Assembly (NCBI RefSeq): GCF_009754945.1
Contig: NZ_WPIN01000032.1
Coordinates: forward strand, 1-54,602
Direction: 5' to 3'
Source: Spirosoma arboris
GTDB taxonomy: Bacteria > Bacteroidota > Bacteroidia > Cytophagales > Spirosomataceae
DNA length: 54,602 bases
The notes under the pieces were generated by a model. That model did no database searches and was not told the DNA's origin. It saw nothing but the letters and a program-made list of their open reading frames with translations. The stretch's first letter is position 1. Every line of letters begins with the position of its first letter. This document shows, piece after piece, positions 7,354 through 15,995 of this stretch. Position numbers and translations under genes: made by a program.

Positions 7354-8224
7354 TTACAGCAAATACCTTCGCTAAAAATCGCGACAGGGGTAATAAACAG
7401 AATACCAGAAAGGCCATTGGGAAGTTTGAAAATGCCGCTACCCAGGCGGCATTCATTACAATCAGCGATAATACGCCTGCTTTTACTGCTAGACCAATAT
7501 TTTTACCAACGGGCTCTTTCACCGCACGCCAGAGGGGTGGAAAAATATAATAACCAAACAGCGCCAGAAAAGGCAAAGCTGTGCCCAGTTGTTGTTGACG
7601 TTGAGCCAATGCGGCTACACAGCCAATCACAAGCGCATACAATATACCAGCAAAGCGTAATGTAGTCGGACTACCGCCATGCACTTCTCCCCGACTAATC
7701 ATCGTGATTGCTGCAATGTAGGCAATCGGGACCAGGCCTACCCATACCCAGGGCATGACTTGATCAGGCAATATACTTACACCTAGCAGCAAATTCAGGC
7801 CCCGGCACAGTCCCATATTAACCGGTCCTAGCCAGTTGTGATGTTTCCCGAAGCGGTCATAAACCAGCGACGCGATAGAAATCGCAATAGCCAGAAAACC
7901 AGCCGTCTGGTTAACCATAAATGATGCCCCAATCCCAACTATCAGCAGGGCAATTCCTAGCCCCACAGCAGCAGATTTACTGACCGTTCCACTTGGAATA
8001 GGACGTTCAGGGCGTTCGATCGCATCTAATTCCGCATCAAAAACATCATTAAAAACGACTCCTCCTCCATAAAGGCCAACTGTTGCCAGCGAAAGCCAGC
8101 CAGCCGGAGCCGCAGACGAATCAGGGATCAGAAAATACCCTGCAATAGCCATCCCTGCCAGGACATCGGCAATAGCTGTAACCAGATTAGCCGGGCGGGT
8201 CAGGGAAAGAAGTGCTTTTAGCAT
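7349..8224 (-). CDS. eboC: UbiA-like prenyltransferase EboC
   Basis: 291-residue integral membrane protein with about eight or nine hydrophobic segments. The UbiA Asp-rich motif 1 appears as NDVFDAELDAIERPERPIP (59-77), and the second Asp motif as YDRFGKH (122-128). UbiA enzymes move prenyl chains to aromatic or other acceptors. Assignment to EboC rests on its immediate neighbour eboB (TatD-like) upstream, eboA nearby and the rest of the ebo set in the window. It starts 88 bp after eboB through a repeat-rich gap and ends in the 43-bp inverted repeat. Confidence 0.85.
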   Translation of the reverse strand: MLKALLSLTRPANLVTAIADVLAGMAIAGYFLIPDSSAAPAGWLSLATVGLYGGGVVFNDVFDAELDAIERPERPIPSGTVSKSAAVGLGIALLIVGIGASFMVNQTAGFLAIAISIASLVYDRFGKHHNWLGPVNMGLCRGLNLLLGVSILPDQVMPWVWVGLVPIAYIAAITMISRGEVHGGSPTTLRFAGILYALVIGCVAALAQRQQQLGTALPFLALFGYYIFPPLWRAVKEPVGKNIGLAVKAGVLSLIVMNAAWVAAFSNFPMAFLVFCLLPLSRFLAKVFAVT

Positions 8225-8236
8225 AATGAATGAGCG

Positions 8237-8314
8237 AAAGAGTGAAAGAATGAATGAGCGAAAAGTTGACGCAAGCCATTTTCACTCTTTCGCTCATTCA
8301 TTCTTTCACTCTTT
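8237..8314. repeat. Self-similar hairpin between eboB and eboC
   Basis: Left arm 8237-8263 and right arm 8288-8314 are a perfect 27-bp inverted repeat made of the words GAGTGAAAG and AATGAATGAGCGAAA, which also occur as direct repeats from 8226. The right arm reaches into the eboB stop codon (8313-8315). Confidence 0.8.
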
Positions 8315-9245
8315 ATTTAATTATCGTTGATTCTTTGTCTACTCTTGGCGCTTGTCCTCCTCGGAGAATTGAGCTGCCATTATAACGTTGGCTCTGATCG
8401 ATACCTATTGGCTGGGTCAATTCTTCCAGACTCAATTGACCACTTTGGGCAAAGGCGGTTACGGCATTCGTAAACGTCACGAGTTTAATCGCTTCGTCGG
8501 AAATACCGCGTTGTTTCATCAATGCGGCCGTTTTTGGGACGGCAAGCGGGTCACTGATACCCCAATCGGCAGCTGAGTTGATCATGATACGTTCAGGTCC
8601 GTATTGCTTCACAATTTCTACCATCCGTTCGTTCCCCATTTTGGTAAATGGATAGATGGTAAAGCCAGCCCAAAAACCCCGGTCAAGTACTTCACGCACC
8701 GTTTCTTCATTATTATGATCGACAATGACCATACCCGGCTCCAGACCATGCTCTAAAGCGATATCCATACTACGACTAGTGCCCTGCTTTTTGTCGCGGT
8801 GGGGCGTATGAATTTGCACTGGCAAACCAGCCTCTTTCGCTAAATCCAGTTGTGCCCGGTAGTATTTATCCTCGGCGGCTGTTTGATCGTCGAAACCAAT
8901 TTCACCTACACCAACAACACCCTCTTTATAGATGAACAACGGCAGGATTTCCATAACCTGCTCAGCTAATTCTTCCTGATTCGCTTCTTTCGAATTAAGC
9001 CCAATGGTGCAATAGTGCCGAATACCAAATTGCGATGCCCGAAACCGCTCCCAGCCAACAAGACTAGCAAAATAATCCCGGAACGAGTCAACACCCGTAC
9101 GAGGCTGACCCAGCCAGAAAGCTGGCTCAATCAGGGCGACTACGCCCGCATCGGCCATGGCCTGATAATCGTCAGTAGTTCGGGAGGTCATGTGAACGTG
9201 CATATCGAAAAACGACATGCCCCGAATGGAATCCATAAAATCCAT
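8313..9245 (-). CDS. eboB: TatD-like metal-dependent hydrolase EboB
   Basis: 310-residue amidohydrolase-fold protein. The metal-binding N-terminal motif is FFDMHVHMTS (His16, His18), then GVGEIGFDDQ with its Glu, QIHTPHRD and VDHNNEETV. This is the TatD-type set of the TIM-barrel hydrolases, with a wider spacing typical of the EboB branch than of the DNase TatD. Its natural substrate is unknown; in ebo clusters it takes part in handling a precursor bound for the periplasm. Gene order on this strand is eboB then eboC. The start chosen gives the conserved MxFMDSIRGMSFFDMHVH N-terminus. Confidence 0.85.
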   Translation of the reverse strand: MDFMDSIRGMSFFDMHVHMTSRTTDDYQAMADAGVVALIEPAFWLGQPRTGVDSFRDYFASLVGWERFRASQFGIRHYCTIGLNSKEANQEELAEQVMEILPLFIYKEGVVGVGEIGFDDQTAAEDKYYRAQLDLAKEAGLPVQIHTPHRDKKQGTSRSMDIALEHGLEPGMVIVDHNNEETVREVLDRGFWAGFTIYPFTKMGNERMVEIVKQYGPERIMINSAADWGISDPLAVPKTAALMKQRGISDEAIKLVTFTNAVTAFAQSGQLSLEELTQPIGIDQSQRYNGSSILRGGQAPRVDKESTIIK

Positions 9246-9410
9246 AATCCGTCTTGGTTAATCGTATTTAGTAAATACGGCAGGTAATAGGGGAACAAAG
9301 TTCTCAAAAAATACAACCCCATCCCAGATGATTTTTACCCACATTTTAATTCAACTTCCGTAAACTTCAGTGTAGTCTATTCGTTTTATAGACAGACAAC
9401 AAATGTAATC

Positions 9411-10076
9411 ATGAATACGCTTCAAGAACACAAGTCAGGAAAAGGGAGCCTTTGGGTCATACTACTGTTGCTGATGGCAGGTGGAGGTTTAACAGCCTGC
9501 CGCGAAAATGCAGTCAATGATTTAAGCCCAGCCGATAGTCCTGTTTATATTACAAACTATGATCGCTCTGTAAACTTCGGTCAGTATAAAACGTTCAGCC
9601 TGCCCGATTCGGTCATTGTCGAATCGAATGATGCCTATGCAATGGCGCAGAATACCATTTCAACCCGATTTGTAACGAACGTAGCGAGTGCTCTAACAAG
9701 CCGGGGATTTCAACGAGTAGCAAAAGGTGATAGTGCTGATTTGGGCGTGGCCATTATTCGGGTCAATAATCAGTATACGGGTATTGCCTCAAACCCATAT
9801 TCCTATTATTCAAGCTATTGGGGGTATGGTGGGTTTGGCGGTTATGGCTATTCGCCTTATTATCCCAGCTATTACACCTATCAAGTCACAGACCAATACT
9901 GGGAAATTCAGATCGTTGACTTGAAAAATCGGGCCACCACGAGCGACGGCCAGCAACAGCTAAATGTCATTTTTGACGCTACTATCCGGGGGACAGACGT
10001 TACGGATACGCAGGCTGTCGATCTGGCCACTACTGCCATTTTTAATCAATCGCCTTATTTACAGGTAACCCGCTAA
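9411..10076 (+). CDS. DUF4136 lipoprotein
   Basis: 221-residue predicted lipoprotein: hydrophobic leader WVILLLLMAGGGLTAC with lipidation Cys30. The body has the DUF4136 pattern NYDRSVNFGQYKTFSLPDSV and AMAQNTISTRFVTNVASALTSRGFQRV, a fold seen in envelope lipoproteins of unknown role. A Tyr/Gly/Ser-rich stretch lies at about residues 123-156. It is followed 6 bp later by an outer membrane barrel gene, so the two probably work together in the envelope. The pair separates eboB from eboA. Confidence 0.8.
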   Translation: MNTLQEHKSGKGSLWVILLLLMAGGGLTACRENAVNDLSPADSPVYITNYDRSVNFGQYKTFSLPDSVIVESNDAYAMAQNTISTRFVTNVASALTSRGFQRVAKGDSADLGVAIIRVNNQYTGIASNPYSYYSSYWGYGGFGGYGYSPYYPSYYTYQVTDQYWEIQIVDLKNRATTSDGQQQLNVIFDATIRGTDVTDTQAVDLATTAIFNQSPYLQVTR

Positions 10077-10082
10077 GACACT

Positions 10083-10736
10083 ATGAAACGGATCATCGCA
10101 GTAATCGCGCTGCTTGGCCTGACAACGTCGGCCTGGGCGCAATATAAAAATGAATACACGCCTGAGTCATCTATCTATGACCGGTACGTCACGTTTAACA
10201 TTTCAGCTCGGTATGGTGTCGCTTTTCCAATGGGCGGTCAGCAAGGCTATATCGACAAAATTTCGCCAACCAACCTGGCGCTGGATGCTGAATGGTTGTT
10301 TCCGCAACGGTTTTCAATTGGCCTAAAGACAGGCTATCAGTATACCCACCAGCGCTTACCGAGACAGGTGTATCAGTATGACGATCAGTCTATTTCGGCG
10401 GTTCAAACCCGCACTCTGTCCATGATTCCGGCTATGGTTTCGCTCTCTTACTATTTCGCCGATAATTCAGCTGCCATTCGACCTTATGTGCAGATGGCTG
10501 GTGGGGGTGCCTTTGTCGATTACACAAACTACTTCGGGCCACTGGCCGATCAGAAAAGTGGCTTCAAAGGAGCCATTGCACCTGCCATTGGATTAAAATA
10601 TTATGGTCGACGTGAGCAGGGTTTTGGTGCCGAAATTCAGGCACAGTATCAGAATGTATTCTTCAACTATGATTTGTTGAAAAACTCAGCCCCATCGCTG
10701 ATGTTGTCAGCGGGGATTGTGTATAGGTGGTATTAA
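10083..10736 (+). CDS. Small outer membrane beta-barrel protein
   Basis: 217 residues with a clear signal peptide (MKRIIAVIALLGLTTSAWAQ) and alternating amphipathic strands ending in an aromatic residue (IVYRWY), the usual outer membrane insertion signal. The pattern fits the OmpA-like/PorT-type 8-10 strand barrels of Bacteroidota. Function unknown. It is in an apparent operon with the DUF4136 lipoprotein (6-bp gap). Confidence 0.75.
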   Translation: MKRIIAVIALLGLTTSAWAQYKNEYTPESSIYDRYVTFNISARYGVAFPMGGQQGYIDKISPTNLALDAEWLFPQRFSIGLKTGYQYTHQRLPRQVYQYDDQSISAVQTRTLSMIPAMVSLSYYFADNSAAIRPYVQMAGGGAFVDYTNYFGPLADQKSGFKGAIAPAIGLKYYGRREQGFGAEIQAQYQNVFFNYDLLKNSAPSLMLSAGIVYRWY

Positions 10737-10746
10737 TTTGTTTCAG

Positions 10747-10789
10747 GTTTCATGTTCCAGGTTTGCTGGATGAACTTTGAACATGAAAC
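10747..10789. repeat. Intergenic inverted repeat, convergent gap
   Basis: 11-bp perfect arms GTTTCATGTTC (10747-10757) and GAACATGAAAC (10779-10789), surrounded by further copies of the words GTTTCAGG, GAACTTTGAACATG and TTGAACTTAAAAC. It sits between the barrel gene and convergent eboA and may terminate both. Confidence 0.65.
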
Positions 10790-10805
10790 ATTGAACTTAA
10801 AACAA

Positions 10806-11483
10806 CTAGCTCATTAACTCTTCCATATGAGCAGGCAAACTGCGCCCGGCAGCTCGACGTTCGGCAGCAAAATCGGCCAACGTTTGAGCGAGTCGGGCGT
10901 TATTGCGTTCGTTCAGTCCGATGATTTTCGTGACATCTTTGTCAGTAAAAAACGCTTTCATTATCAACTGATTCCAGGCGGGTTCGTCAAAGTAATCGGC
11001 AGGAAAAGGATTATGCAGCATAATCGCTGACTGTACATCAGCAATATTATTTCGAATACCTTCTGTTGCCTGAAATTTCCAGGATTCGGGATAAGCCAGC
11101 ACAGGTAGCGCCGAATAAAGGGCCACTAATTCGTTCATCTCAGCCGCTTTAAATAACTGACTAATGGTATTGAGATAGGCATCCTTGTCATCGGCTGGCA
11201 GTTGAAGCAGCCACCAAACCCGCGCCAGTCGGTCAATCGTCCAACCTGTTACGGTAAAACCTGGGCGAATACGCTCCAGTGCAAAAGCCATATCCTCAGG
11301 TACTTCAATCTGTTGTTTACCTACAAAGCGAGGCAGAGCTGTGAATACACGATAGAACACCGAAACCTGCGGATTAACATGAAAGGCATCGACCTGCTGA
11401 CGCAGGTAATTAACCGCTTTTTCGGAGTTGGATTGCTGTTCGATCAGATAAAACAGCGTTTGGCTCATCTGGGAAATATTCAT
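10806..11483 (-). CDS. eboA: EboA-domain protein
   Basis: 225-residue all-helical soluble protein. The family signature in the C-terminal third is strong: MLHNPFPADYFDEPAWNQL, then KAFFTDKDVTKIIGLNERNN and the ending ERRAAGRSLPAHMEELM. EboA has no known enzymatic activity but is part of the conserved ebo set. In this genome it is separated from eboB by two envelope genes of opposite strand, so it probably has its own promoter in the 139-bp gap before the SGNH hydrolase gene. The ATG start fits the usual length of the family. Confidence 0.85.
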   Translation of the reverse strand: MNISQMSQTLFYLIEQQSNSEKAVNYLRQQVDAFHVNPQVSVFYRVFTALPRFVGKQQIEVPEDMAFALERIRPGFTVTGWTIDRLARVWWLLQLPADDKDAYLNTISQLFKAAEMNELVALYSALPVLAYPESWKFQATEGIRNNIADVQSAIMLHNPFPADYFDEPAWNQLIMKAFFTDKDVTKIIGLNERNNARLAQTLADFAAERRAAGRSLPAHMEELMS

Positions 11484-11622
11484 GATGCAAAAATACTTGC
11501 GTAATTAGTACTCTACCTTATCAAAAACACATTAGTAGATGACTATACTCAGCTTTACGTAGTCAGGCTATGTATTCCTATAACTGCTTATTCGCCCAAA
11601 TGCCTATTCGCTACGTCCGATT

Positions 11623-13431
11623 ATGAAAAAAATAGTACTTAGTTTATTCGTCTTCCTCTATTTACCTAGCCTAACCGTTTTCGCTCAGCAGGCGGTAGAG
11701 TACGTTTGGTGGAATCCGGCTCAATCTGATGTGCCTGTGATTGAAGGACAAGCCTGGTCGGGCAAGTCGATTCAAAACCCGTATGATCGTCTACCCGCCC
11801 AAGCCGAAAAAAGTGTACGAAAAGAGGTTTGGAATTTATCACATAACGCAGCCGGCCTTCTTATTCGATTTCGAGCCAGTACCGATCAGCTAGTTGTTCG
11901 GTATACTGTGTCAGGCAAGCAGGCGCTGCCTCATATGCCTGCGACAGGCGTTAGTGGCGTTGATTTATACGCAGTCAATAGTGACGGCAATACCCTTTGG
12001 TGCGCAGGGAAATATGCATTTGGCGATACAATTCAGTACCGATTTACTGGCCTGGAACCCAACGATCCCTACCATCAGAAAGGGCGGGAATACCGACTTT
12101 ACCTTCCCCTTTATAACTCCGTTACCTGGCTTGAAATTGGTGTGCCGAAGGGCGTGACCTTAACATCTTTGCCCGTTCGAAACGATAAGCCCATCGTCAT
12201 CTACGGAACATCTATTGCTCAGGGCGCCTGTGCATCGCGACCAGGTATGGCCTGGACCGCCATTTTAGGTCGCAAGCTGGATCGACCCGTTATCAATCTG
12301 GGATTTTCGGGCAACGGGCGACTTGAAAAAGAAGTCGTAGATCTGCTCCCTGAAATCGATGCTAAACTATACGTACTAGATTGCCTGCCAAATTTGGTGG
12401 CATCTGTAGGCATCAAACCCGATGAGATAAAAACCCGAATTAGCGAATCGGTGAAAGCGTTACGGCAAAAAAAGCCATCAACGCCGATTCTGCTGGTCGA
12501 GCATGCTGGCTATACAGAGGGAAGCCTTAATCCGACTCGGAAGCAATTGTATACGGAGGTCAATGAGTTAATGCAGCAAGCGTTTGCCCAGTTGAAAAGT
12601 GAAGGCGTCCAGAAGCTGTATATGTTACCCAAATCGGCGATCAATTTGACTAACGATGCTATGGTGGATGGAACCCATCCAACCGATCTGGGCATGCAGC
12701 AATATGCCGATGCTTATGAACGCAGTATCCGCCCGATTCTGAACGAACCTATCGGCGAAATCTCAACTATGAAGCCACTCACACAGTACCGCGACGCCCG
12801 CAATTATGATTGGGAAACCCGCCACAACGACATCTTGGCGCGCCTGAAAAGCAAGCCACCACGCATTGTTTTCTTCGGCAACTCCATCACACATTTTTGG
12901 GGTGGCGAACCCAAATCAACCCTTGCTAATGGCATTGACAGTTGGAACGCCAGTATGGAGCCGTTGGGTGTTCAGAACATGGGCTATGGTTGGGACCGCA
13001 TCGAAAATGTTCTGTGGCGAACTTATCACGGTGAACTCGACGGCTATTCGCCCGCTCAGATTGTTCTGATGATTGGCACGAATAACCTTCAATCCAATTC
13101 TGACACGGAGATCAGCGACGGACTTGGATTTCTGGTACGTGCTATGCAGGCGCGCCAGCCCAATGCAGCTATTTTGATGATTGGAATATTACCCCGTCGG
13201 CAGATGGAAACGCGTATCGCAGCCTTAAATCAGCGTATTGCGCAGGTGGCTGGAGAAGTGAACGCTACGTTTATCCAACCAGGCACTGTATTTCTTAAGG
13301 CAGATGGAAAAATTGACGAAGCTTTTTTTAGCGACGGACTCCATCCCAACGCCGAAGGATACCGTCAATTCGCAGCCAAGTTATTACCATATCTGAAAGC
13401 ACCGGAGCCAGCACCTAAAGCGCGTAAATAA
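11623..13431 (+). CDS. Secreted double SGNH/GDSL hydrolase
   Basis: 602 residues with a signal peptide cleaved near FAQQA. Layout: a jelly-roll N-terminal domain with the GxDLY motif (GVSGVDLYAV, about 107-116), a first SGNH hydrolase domain with Ser197 in YGTSIAQG and Asp349/His352 in DGTHPTD, and a second SGNH domain with Ser421 in FFGNSITHFW and Asp571/His574 in DGLHPNAEG. Both domains keep the catalytic Ser and His/Asp. Such proteins are usually carbohydrate or acyl esterases removing acetyl groups from glycans outside the cell. A clear terminator follows. Confidence 0.88.
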   Translation: MKKIVLSLFVFLYLPSLTVFAQQAVEYVWWNPAQSDVPVIEGQAWSGKSIQNPYDRLPAQAEKSVRKEVWNLSHNAAGLLIRFRASTDQLVVRYTVSGKQALPHMPATGVSGVDLYAVNSDGNTLWCAGKYAFGDTIQYRFTGLEPNDPYHQKGREYRLYLPLYNSVTWLEIGVPKGVTLTSLPVRNDKPIVIYGTSIAQGACASRPGMAWTAILGRKLDRPVINLGFSGNGRLEKEVVDLLPEIDAKLYVLDCLPNLVASVGIKPDEIKTRISESVKALRQKKPSTPILLVEHAGYTEGSLNPTRKQLYTEVNELMQQAFAQLKSEGVQKLYMLPKSAINLTNDAMVDGTHPTDLGMQQYADAYERSIRPILNEPIGEISTMKPLTQYRDARNYDWETRHNDILARLKSKPPRIVFFGNSITHFWGGEPKSTLANGIDSWNASMEPLGVQNMGYGWDRIENVLWRTYHGELDGYSPAQIVLMIGTNNLQSNSDTEISDGLGFLVRAMQARQPNAAILMIGILPRRQMETRIAALNQRIAQVAGEVNATFIQPGTVFLKADGKIDEAFFSDGLHPNAEGYRQFAAKLLPYLKAPEPAPKARK

Positions 13432-13460
13432 GTTGAGCACCGAACGAGGTAGTTAAATAT

Positions 13461-13494
13461 CTATCAGCCCACAACTAAAGTTGTGGGCTGATAG
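13461..13494. terminator. Intrinsic terminator hairpin
   Basis: Perfect 16-bp inverted repeat CTATCAGCCCACAACT (13461-13476) with its complement (13479-13494), very short loop. It lies between convergent genes and can serve both. The T-tract is poor. Confidence 0.65.
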
Positions 13495-13543
13495 GGGCTA
13501 TAAATTCGACTACGCAGTTATTTATTACCGAGCCGAACGAAGT

Positions 13544-14509
13544 CTACTTGACAACCTGCGCTTCATAATCTTTTGACGCCTTCCTTACCCCTTTATTCTT
13601 CAGCATCTGGCCTATCCCACCCGCTATACTGATAGACGCTTCAATCTCTGCTTTCCGAATAGCCACACTTTCGATATTGAAGCCAAAGGGAATGGAGCGC
13701 TCCATACAATATGTGGTAAGTTCTGAGGCAATATCAAGACATATCTTTACCGATTTTTCAAGAATATCGTCCGATTTTTTGAGGTCTTCCTTCAATTCAT
13801 CCGGTACGTGAATTCCCAGCCATTCCATAAAATGGAGCGTTTTTGTCGATCCACAGGCGGTAATCGTAAAGATAATTGTCGGGGGGGAGATATTCTTTCC
13901 TTTACAATTGAGCACAAGGTCTTCAATAACCTGCTTCGCGTAATCAAGATTGAAAATACATTGTGAAATAAAGTAAGATACTCCACAACTCATTTTATCC
14001 AGTATCCTGACGTCCTCATCGTTTAGTAGGTTATGTCGTTCAGGGATGGTTACGGCACCGATAACGGATGTATCCTGATGCTTACTCCAGATCTTGTAAG
14101 CTTCTGGAAGGCTAGTTTTTACAGGAAAATCTGGCGCAGGTATGCCGACAAAAACCGGATAGAAATTCTGTTTGTGTAGTTCTTCCAGCCAATCGGATAA
14201 CTCTAGGGGAGAAAATTTTCCGGCAGGACGGTAAATTATTTTCGGGATATTTAAAGAGCCCAGATAGTTGGAAGCAAAATCGAGCGGATCAAGCGCATTT
14301 AAAAATGGAAAAGGTCTTTCTTCTTTTGTTCGCGCTGCCTCATCCTGGACGTCATACACTACAAGAGCATCGATATCTAAGGTAGTCAGTCGCTCAATTG
14401 TTTTTTGAGCAATCTCAGCAACGCGCTCAGGTGGAGTACCGACTTTAGGTGGAGTGATGCCGTAAAGCAACACCCCTGATTCTGCAGATTTGATCTTTTC
14501 TAAAAACAT
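13544..14509 (-). CDS. Methylenetetrahydrofolate reductase-like protein
   Basis: 321 residues, probably a TIM barrel of the MTHFR/FAD-linked type. Suggestive segments are VLLYGITPPKVGTPPERV at the N-terminus (like the SxEFFPPK motif), ALDPLDFASNYL, VGIPAPDFPV, CGVSYFISQCIFNLD (compare the MTHFR GADFxxTQ segment) and PFGFNIESVAIRKAEI at the C-terminus. It is diverged from standard MetF, so the substrate is uncertain. It is 39 bp downstream of xerC on the same strand and may be cotranscribed with it. Confidence 0.6.
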   Translation of the reverse strand: MFLEKIKSAESGVLLYGITPPKVGTPPERVAEIAQKTIERLTTLDIDALVVYDVQDEAARTKEERPFPFLNALDPLDFASNYLGSLNIPKIIYRPAGKFSPLELSDWLEELHKQNFYPVFVGIPAPDFPVKTSLPEAYKIWSKHQDTSVIGAVTIPERHNLLNDEDVRILDKMSCGVSYFISQCIFNLDYAKQVIEDLVLNCKGKNISPPTIIFTITACGSTKTLHFMEWLGIHVPDELKEDLKKSDDILEKSVKICLDIASELTTYCMERSIPFGFNIESVAIRKAEIEASISIAGGIGQMLKNKGVRKASKDYEAQVVK

Positions 14510-14548
14510 AAATAGTACTTAAACCAGGAGTTCAGGGAATGATCTTCT

Positions 14549-15445
14549 TTATTTCTTTGCCTTCGGATGCGCTTGATCGTAGGTTTTCTTAAGTTGCTCA
14601 AGACTGGTATGCGTATAAATCTGGGTGGCGGCCAGGCTGCTATGTCCTAGTAGATCTTTAATGGCATTCAAATCAGCGCCCCGATTGAGGAGATGGGTGG
14701 CAAACGAGTGACGTAATACGTGTGGGCTTTTCTTTTCAAGCGTGGTTACGAGGGCAAGGTTTTTCTTTACAATACGCTGAATCATAACCGGATACGCGGG
14801 AACACCTTTATCACTGACGATTAAAATAGTTTGGTCGGCCTGACCCGAGAATTCCGTTTCTTTTAGCTGATTGTATTGCTGAATAAGCTCAAATAAGGGC
14901 TGTGTTAAGGGAATGAGCCGGTGTTTATTGCGCTTCCCTAACACCATAATGGTTTTGTCGTAGAGATTCACATCGACGGTTTTCAGGCCGGTTAACTCAC
15001 TCAATCGAATACCCGTGCCGTAGAGTAATTCAAGCACCAGTTTGTCTCGGATACCCTCGAACGTATCAGGAAATTCGATGTCGTTGAGCAGCATCTCCAT
15101 TGGCTTTTCTTCCACATACTGCGGTAGCCGTTTGCTAGCCTTCAGCGCCTGAATTTTCGTCATCGGGTCAAGCTCAATTACCTTCCGACGAACCAGGAAA
15201 CTATAGAAACTTCGTAAGGTGGCAATCTTCCGGTTCACCGACGATTTATCCAAATCAGCCTCGACCAGACTCACAATCCACGACCGAATGTGCCGAAAAT
15301 CAGCGCGTTCAGGCTGATCAACGTTGCATTCTGTGGCCAGAAACAAGGTGAATTGCTCCAGGTCATTCGCATAAGCCGTAAGCGTATGGTGGCTCAGCCG
15401 TTTTTCGTAACGAATGTGCTGGAGGAAGTCAGAACCGGGATTCAT
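14549..15445 (-). CDS. xerC: Tyrosine recombinase XerC/XerD-like
   Basis: 298-residue chromosomal Xer recombinase that resolves dimers at dif. The N-terminal SAM-like DNA-binding domain covers about 1-95. The catalytic residues are all visible: Arg147 (GTGIRLSEL), Lys171 (GKRNKHR), His242 and Arg245 (HVLRHSFATHLL), His268 (LGHSSLAAT) and Tyr277 nucleophile (QIYTHT). Its location downstream of rpsU is standard for Bacteroidota and marks it as the housekeeping enzyme, not a mobile integrase. Two direct copies of ATTCATCTGATTT flank the upstream side at 15440 and 15457. Confidence 0.92.
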   Translation of the reverse strand: MNPGSDFLQHIRYEKRLSHHTLTAYANDLEQFTLFLATECNVDQPERADFRHIRSWIVSLVEADLDKSSVNRKIATLRSFYSFLVRRKVIELDPMTKIQALKASKRLPQYVEEKPMEMLLNDIEFPDTFEGIRDKLVLELLYGTGIRLSELTGLKTVDVNLYDKTIMVLGKRNKHRLIPLTQPLFELIQQYNQLKETEFSGQADQTILIVSDKGVPAYPVMIQRIVKKNLALVTTLEKKSPHVLRHSFATHLLNRGADLNAIKDLLGHSSLAATQIYTHTSLEQLKKTYDQAHPKAKK

Positions 15446-15731
15446 CTGATTTGTGGATTCATCTGATTTTGTTCAACAAACATACCGACTTTGTGATTAT
15501 GATTTAGAAGACCCTAAATCTGATTAGCGAAACTATAAATTCCGTTAATAATCTACGCGCTAATCCTGAAGCAAAATCAGTGAAATCATAAAATCTGCTA
15601 AATCCCGGTCATAAAAAAGCAGCAAACATCCCTGCTTGCTGCTCCTATGCCCTGGTTGGCGGTTATTATCGCTGACTGCGCATTCAGCAAATTATTTCCA
15701 GCCAACTACGCACCACCGGCGGATTAAAATC
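15446..15731. other. Gap between xerC and rpsU
   Basis: 286 bp without a gene. It contains the direct repeat ATTCATCTGATTT (15440-15452 and 15457-15469), AT-rich sequence with repeated AATCTG/AATCAG words, and the rpsU terminator. No promoter for xerC was firmly recognised. Confidence 0.4.
15612..15643 (-). terminator. rpsU: rpsU terminator (minus strand)
   Basis: Arms AGCAGCAA (15618-15625) and TTGCTGCT (15636-15643), followed on the minus strand by six T (plus-strand A-run 15612-15617). It ends the rpsU transcript before xerC. Confidence 0.8.
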
Positions 15732-15929
15732 CTATTGCTCGGTGTGGTTGCCGTACATTCTTTCTTTGTACGTGGCCTTAATAATCTCTGTGCGACGCTT
15801 TACCGACGGTTTTTGGAAAGCCGTCCGCGACCGCAACTGCCGTAACACACCCGTCTTCTCAAACTTCTTTTTGAAGCGTTTCAGGGCCTTGTCAATCGAC
15901 TCGTTGTCTTTTACGTTAATGATAAGCAT
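15732..15929 (-). CDS. rpsU: 30S ribosomal protein S21
   Basis: 65-residue S21, a small-subunit protein near the mRNA exit that helps initiation. The sequence MLIINVKDNESIDKALKRF begins at the conserved start, followed by KKFEKTGVLRQLRSRTAF and a basic tail. The frame runs upstream to 15995 but these extra 22 codons overlap ppx and are not part of S21, so ATG 15929 is the start. It is divergent from ppx with 57 bp between them. Confidence 0.95.
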   Translation of the reverse strand: MLIINVKDNESIDKALKRFKKKFEKTGVLRQLRSRTAFQKPSVKRRTEIIKATYKERMYGNHTEQ

Positions 15930-15964
15930 TGTTAAATATTGTGTTTTAGCTAAAAACCGGGTGG

Positions 15965-15995
15965 CAAAGGTAATAAATTTGCAATTATGAAACAA
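15965..15995 (-). promoter_or_regulatory. rpsU: Putative rpsU promoter
   Basis: On the minus strand, TTG (15995-15993) is followed after 20 nt by TACCTTTG (15972-15965), matching the Bacteroidota -33/-7 consensus TTG-N19-21-TAnnTTTG. It lies about 36 nt before the rpsU ATG and overlaps the first codons of divergent ppx. Confidence 0.55.

Noticed and set aside
14549..15445. Mobile-element integrase
   Set aside because: All features, including location after rpsU, indicate the housekeeping XerC-type recombinase.
15930..15995. 22-codon N-terminal extension of rpsU
   Set aside because: S21 begins MLIINVK; the extension covers the promoter region and ppx start.
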